Shown: positions 60,178-64,000 of the stretch, in pieces
How the letters are laid out: every line of letters starts with the position of its first letter
Numbering within the stretch: position 1 is the stretch's first letter
From: Mesocentrotus franciscanus
Taxonomy: Eukaryota > Echinodermata > Echinoidea > Camarodonta > Strongylocentrotidae
Length of the DNA stretch: 64,000 nt
Direction: 5' to 3'
Assembly (NCBI GenBank): GCA_037976565.1
Contig: CP137669.1
Location: 39,706,912 to 39,770,911 of the forward strand
Notes under the pieces: generated by a model
Databases searched by the model: none
What the model was told of the DNA's origin: nothing
The model's input: the letters and a program-made list of their open reading frames with translations, nothing else
Made by a program: the position numbers and the translations under genes

Positions 60178-60335
60178 TTGGTGGGTAGATAGCAATAGAG
60201 AGAAAGAAATAGTTAGAGAGAGAGAGAGACTTATAGACATATACTGACAAATAAATAGAAGGTGAAAGACCTGGAGAAACAGAAGTATATTAAGAGAGAG
60301 AGAGAGATAGAAAGACAGACAGACAGACATACGCA
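60178..60335. repeat. GA-rich purine tract
   Basis: Interrupted GA repeats followed by GACA units (60314-60328). Confidence 0.85.
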
Positions 60336-60510
60336 TAGACAGAGAACAAACAATATCCATTTCAAGACAAAAAGTGATATCAAACAAGCCATTATCAGTG
60401 TTTGAGACTAACCACGTCTCCCAAAATGCTTTTATTTCTGAAATAGAGTTCTGTCAAAATAAATGTCTTCAATTCAACATTGATTAGGATACTGTAATAT
60501 AGCATATCAT

Positions 60511-60582
60511 CTGTTTGGTGCTAGAAGGGTATTAACTCATATGTTTTAACTCAGACTTAATTCCCTTCTAGCTATGTACAGT
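60511..60582. repeat. Dispersed hairpin repeat, copy E
   Basis: TTTGGTGCTAGAAGGGTATT and partner AATTCCCTTCTAGCTATGTA. Stem changes are partly compensated (CTAGAAGGG pairs with CCCTTCTAG), so the hairpin is kept although the sequence differs from the CCAGAAGGG form. The loop resembles the reversed loop of copy B. Confidence 0.8.
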
Positions 60583-60864
60583 TGATGTAATATTAATACA
60601 ATAAGATTGTATTTAGGATGCTAAAGAAAATATCTTAAACTCAACTACTAGTTGGGCATATTAAGTGAACTAAACTCTATACCAAAGACCAATTTGAGAT
60701 ACAAATCATGTAATTGTTTTTTAGATTTCATCTCTAAAATTGTTTCAGTGTAATAATGTAAGGTTCAATTTTCGACATGATAGATTATCAGGTGTAGATG
60801 TGAAACTGTTTTTTTCTACAAAGAAGGCTAAAACTCAATGAATCAGAGTACACAAAGATTATCA

Positions 60865-60990
60865 GCAGGAGTCTTGCAATCAGAAGGTTCTGGGTTCAAA
60901 ACCTAGTTAGGTGCTTGCCTGTTCAAGTGCTTTTTGATAATGCCTTAATACTCAAATACGTAGCATTTAAATGTATAAGTCCTCCAGGAT
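60865..60990 (+). mobile_element. tRNA-like SINE head
   Basis: Box B GGTTCAAAACC (60893-60903) sits in a paired T-arm (CTGGGTTCAAAACCTAG). The preceding GTCTTGCAATCAGAAGG resembles an anticodon arm with GCA. Box A is not recognisable. It is a decayed tRNA-derived retroposon. Confidence 0.55.
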
Positions 60991-60999
60991 GTTTAACCC

Positions 61000-61730
61000 T
61001 TTGTGTGCCAGAAATTGTTTCCTTGGACTGCCAATTTATTTGTGCATTACATTTATCAATGGAGTATTATGCTCATAGACACTGCACATGAAATCAAAAG
61101 TCAACCAGGTTCATTTGATCATGTTCCAAAAGGTGATGAAAGCAGATAAAAGGGAAACTCTTGGAATATGCTTTCTTAGCACTGTGAGGAAATAAATTAT
61201 CAAAAGTGGAATTTCCTAGCTACATGATCACAGCACAAGACATGCTGTAAGGTATGCATTGCGTGTACCTAAATTTAGGACGGACATCTGCGACTATGTG
61301 CTTTTTTATCGTGCCCTAGTTTTGCACGCGTCAGACATACAAGTACGCGCATCTCAGCGGTGTATTATCACTTTTAGCCGTGATTTATCACTTTTTGATG
61401 GGAACTTTTTCGCACCATAGGCATGGCAGGAAAGAAAGGTGCATGGTCACATGGTGTCATTTGACCAATTAGACTGCCTACATTCTTGAACCCCTTTTAT
61501 AAGATTATTTACTTTTATATATTTTACTATATATGAAAATACTAAAGAGTAATTGTAGAATAAAAGGGGAAGGAAATAAAGCATGATGAGGAACGTAACA
61601 AGTTCTTAAGTGTTTAATTATTCTGAGAGTATGATACTCGGATTACGCGTCAAGATATGTGTAGGGACAGTCCTAATCAGTGTATTGGCTTGAGGCGGCG
61701 TAATCTATCATTCCATGAGGGCTAAGACAA
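61000..61730. other. Spacer with a CpG-richer patch
   Basis: Unique DNA. The stretch 61260-61400 contains several CpG-bearing words (GCACGCGTCAGAC, GTACGCGCATCTC) unlike its flanks. No gene is supported. Confidence 0.4.
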
Positions 61731-61734
61731 AACA

Positions 61735-62195
61735 GAGAGGAGGGAATTAGAGGAAGAGAGAAGAAGAAAGAGAGAAGAAGAAAGAGAGAGGGAGAAAGAG
61801 ATGGAGGAAGGGAGATCAAGGTATATGGACTCAGAGAAAGGAAGAAAGAGAGATGGATAGCAAAGGAAGGAGGAGATGGATGGAGAGAGTTATGAGAGAT
61901 GAGAGGGAGGGGGAACAGAGAATAGAGATGGGGAGACAGATGAAGGGGATAACAGAGAAAGAAACAGAGAGAGGGGAGAGATAGAGAGAGTGAGAAAAAA
62001 ACACAGGATGGAGAGAGAGGAGAGATAGAGGGAGGGGGCAGTGTGGGAAAGTGAGAGAGAAAAGTAGATGGAGAAAGGGAGATAGAGAAAGTGAGAGGAA
62101 GAAGAGAGAGAAAGAGAGAAGAGAGAGAGAGAGAGAGAGAAGAGAGAGAATGAAGAAAGAGGGTGAGAGAGGAAGAGAGAGGAGGGCAAAGATCA
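61735..62195. repeat. Long purine-rich (GA)n tract, about 460 bp
   Basis: Interrupted GA, GAAA and GGA repeats, nearly pyrimidine-free on the plus strand. The long Ser/Leu frames on the minus strand are artefacts. Confidence 0.95.
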
Positions 62196-62209
62196 AGAGT
62201 CAGCTCAGC

Positions 62210-62335
62210 GATTGTAATCACCTGTCATCACAACTGTCATTTAATTAAATTGTTTTGATATGACGGACAAGTTGATCTGGTGGCATTTTAGTTGACCGTG
62301 CAATTTAATTAATCATCAATGTGAGTGACTCGCGA
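62210..62335. promoter_or_regulatory. Homeodomain/TALE-motif island (candidate enhancer)
   Basis: Contains two TTAATTAA-type sites (62241-62248 and near 62305-62312), two CTGTCA (Meis/TGIF-type) sites at 62222 and 62235, an E-box CACCTG at 62220 and TGATATGACGG. Such packing in 120 bp next to a long purine tract resembles an enhancer. Motif density in AT-rich DNA is weak proof. Confidence 0.3.
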
Positions 62336-62339
62336 CCTG

Positions 62340-63025
62340 TGTCCTTATCCTTCCCCTTACCCTCTCTTTCTCAGCTCATGTATCAGTGCTATGGATAGTT
62401 GTACATCACACAGTAAGTATGTAGGTCCATGGTAGTGATATGCGCCAAATTTTCTCCCACCATCTCAATTTCCTTTTCTCTCTTGACTCTCTTCCCTTGC
62501 TTCTCCTAAGAACTAGTGTTCACAACGATGCTGCCTCTCTTAAAGTAAGACTATAAAATAATACTTCATAACTTTATTGAAATAGGCAAAATTTGAACTG
62601 TTTGAAGAACAAACATTCAAGTGCAATTTTAGTGTTTACATCATGTGCAATTTTCACAGAATCTTGTACAAATGGTCCACACCGTGTATCAAAGGTTTAG
62701 ACATGAATACTTCATTCACAAGATTTCTGACTATCAATACTGCAATGTCACTCACAAGTAAGAAAATGTTTTAAAATAAGCATTGCATGTCTTAAATTAA
62801 GTGGCATTCATTTGCTATGAATTTATTCCACATAAAAACATGAAGTCTCGTATTAACTATATCATAAACCGGCATTGCTGAAAATAAACTCCTTTTCTTT
62901 CTTTCTATGAGCAGGCTAGTTTACCACATTAAGCAAGAATTTTACTACACAGCACCAAATGAATACATGCTGATTCACATGAGCAAAAGAAAACAGTGAA
63001 TTGTGGATGTCATGCTAGATTATTG
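62340..63025. other. Spacer, nothing recognised
   Basis: Unique AT-rich DNA. Confidence 0.5.
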
Positions 63026-63030
63026 ACCAT

Positions 63031-63286
63031 GGGTGGTATTCTCCGACTAAGTATGGAATGCCAAGTGTCCATATAAATATATTTTTGAATAATTTGATAT
63101 GTCCCTAAATTACCATGATAACATAATTATTTCATAGTTATATTATTTATTAATTATGTTATCACATTGTATTTTAATTTAGTGACAGATTAAGTTATAC
63201 ATATTCATATGGACACTTGGCATTCCATACTTAGTCGGAGGATTAAACCATGGACTAACGTTAGTCCGCTTTCGAGAATACCACCC
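63031..63286. mobile_element. Palindromic MITE with asymmetric arms
   Basis: Tips GGGTGGTATTCTC and GAGAATACCACCC are perfect 13-bp inverted repeats. The inner arms CTCCGACTAAGTATGGAATG and CATTCCATACTTAGTCGGAG also match, followed by CCAAGTGTCCATAT. The right arm has about 32 extra bases (TTAAACCATGGACTAACGTT and following) between tip and inner arm that are missing on the left, so the left arm carries a deletion. The centre is AT-rich without an ORF. Confidence 0.85.
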
Positions 63287-63289
63287 TAT

Positions 63290-64000
63290 AAGTTTGATAA
63301 TTTTGTTATCACTTCTTGTGTAAAATAATGTTGATATATCAAAATCAAATACCATCCAGCATCTAAAGGAGTCTAAATGTACATGTATGCATCTTGGAGG
63401 TAATATATTCAAAGATTAGATAAATCATTGATATAAAATAAAAATGATGATTTTAATCTTTTCAGGGACACATTTCAATTCATACTTTTTCACCATCAAA
63501 TCCTGTATAATTGTCAGCAAATTTGATGGCAATATCTAAATCTATGACTGCTTTAGCAGTCTGTAAATTGTTCCCATAAAATTAAATAATACACTGAAGG
63601 TTTCCAAGTATTGTACTTTTGAATCGTCCTTTTGTATCTTAATATTGACTAAGAGTAAGAACTGCATGTCATCATTTAATGCCCTGGATTACACTAGATG
63701 ATATTAATTAGGCATTTCAGTCAGGTAGACAACCTAATTTCAAATAATTTATTCTCATTTATGATCTATAGAGCACATATTTCATGTATATTTATTGAAT
63801 ATGATTTCTCATTTCCTTGTGTAAACACATGAAGCGATTTCCTTTGCAATGTTTGCCACAGCCCCACGTATACATCTCTTCGGGTTAATTTGCGAGTCAA
63901 CTGATTAGCAAACAGAGATAGCATACCATAGTTACTAATAATTGCAGGGTAGGGACTGTGTAGTATTAGAAATGCATGCATAATGGTCTATTGGCAGTGG
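63290..64000. other. AT-rich spacer to the window end
   Basis: Unique AT-rich DNA. No supported feature. Confidence 0.5.

Noticed and set aside
61673..62248. Several long Ser/Leu/Phe frames on the minus strand
   Set aside because: They follow the GA-rich purine tract; all three frames are open for composition reasons.
1..64000. Retrovirus-like, LINE reverse transcriptase, bacterial-type operon or other multi-gene system
   Set aside because: No reverse transcriptase, integrase, transposase or clustered co-directional genes are visible in the translated frames.

Overview
This window looks like AT-rich, gene-poor nuclear DNA from a marine invertebrate deuterostome, most likely an echinoderm and probably a sea urchin. 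The grounds are eukaryotic: no operons or ribosome-binding sites, only one long non-repetitive open frame in 64 kb, abundant microsatellites, and tRNA-derived SINE-like copies. There are also many short palindromic transposons ending in GGGCCC- or GTGTTTCAC-like tips, and a repeat built on TGACCTTTGACCT. I recall repeats of these kinds from sea urchin and mollusc genomes. That is memory, not a database match, so the species call is tentative.

The only convincing protein-coding sequence is at 19692-20684 (+). It is an uninterrupted 330-codon frame encoding a protein with one canonical EF-hand loop, one degenerate partner and a basic Ser/Pro/Arg-rich tail. A short in-frame upstream ORF (19620-19670) precedes it, and a poly(A) signal lies 53 nt after the stop. 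Two weaker exon candidates are a non-coding exon at 31636-31793 (+), with a TACTAAC branch point and good acceptor and donor, and an acidic coding-like terminal exon at 29536-29708 (-). Everything else is probably intergenic or intronic.

Layout. 0-9 kb: low-complexity DNA, two RFX X-box palindromes (227-240, 2588-2601), a 1016-1300 palindromic MITE, a TA-flanked MITE (6442-6627), a 20-bp minisatellite and a G-run cluster. 9-16 kb: a 1.1-kb inverted-repeat element, a C-rich degenerate repeat, two SINE-like copies and a TTAA-flanked MITE. 18-21 kb: the EF-hand gene. 21-30 kb: mostly featureless AT-rich DNA. 30-36.2 kb: a dense transposon zone with a triple hairpin repeat, a palindromic MITE, a TTA-flanked Harbinger-like element, a hAT-like element with near-perfect 8-bp target duplications, and a composite array in which three copies of one element alternate with an 85-bp satellite. 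38.8-39.5 kb: a repeat carrying two perfect DR1 nuclear-receptor sites. 44-47 kb: large trinucleotide arrays, including about 200 bp of pure (TCC)n. 47-64 kb: scattered palindromic MITEs, SINE fragments, purine-rich tracts and a few regulatory-looking islands.

The most intriguing pattern not explained by standard classes is a dispersed ~65-nt hairpin family (arms near AGCCAGAAGGG) at five loci. It has a conserved loop and pre-miRNA-like geometry. No known or novel multi-gene system is visible.
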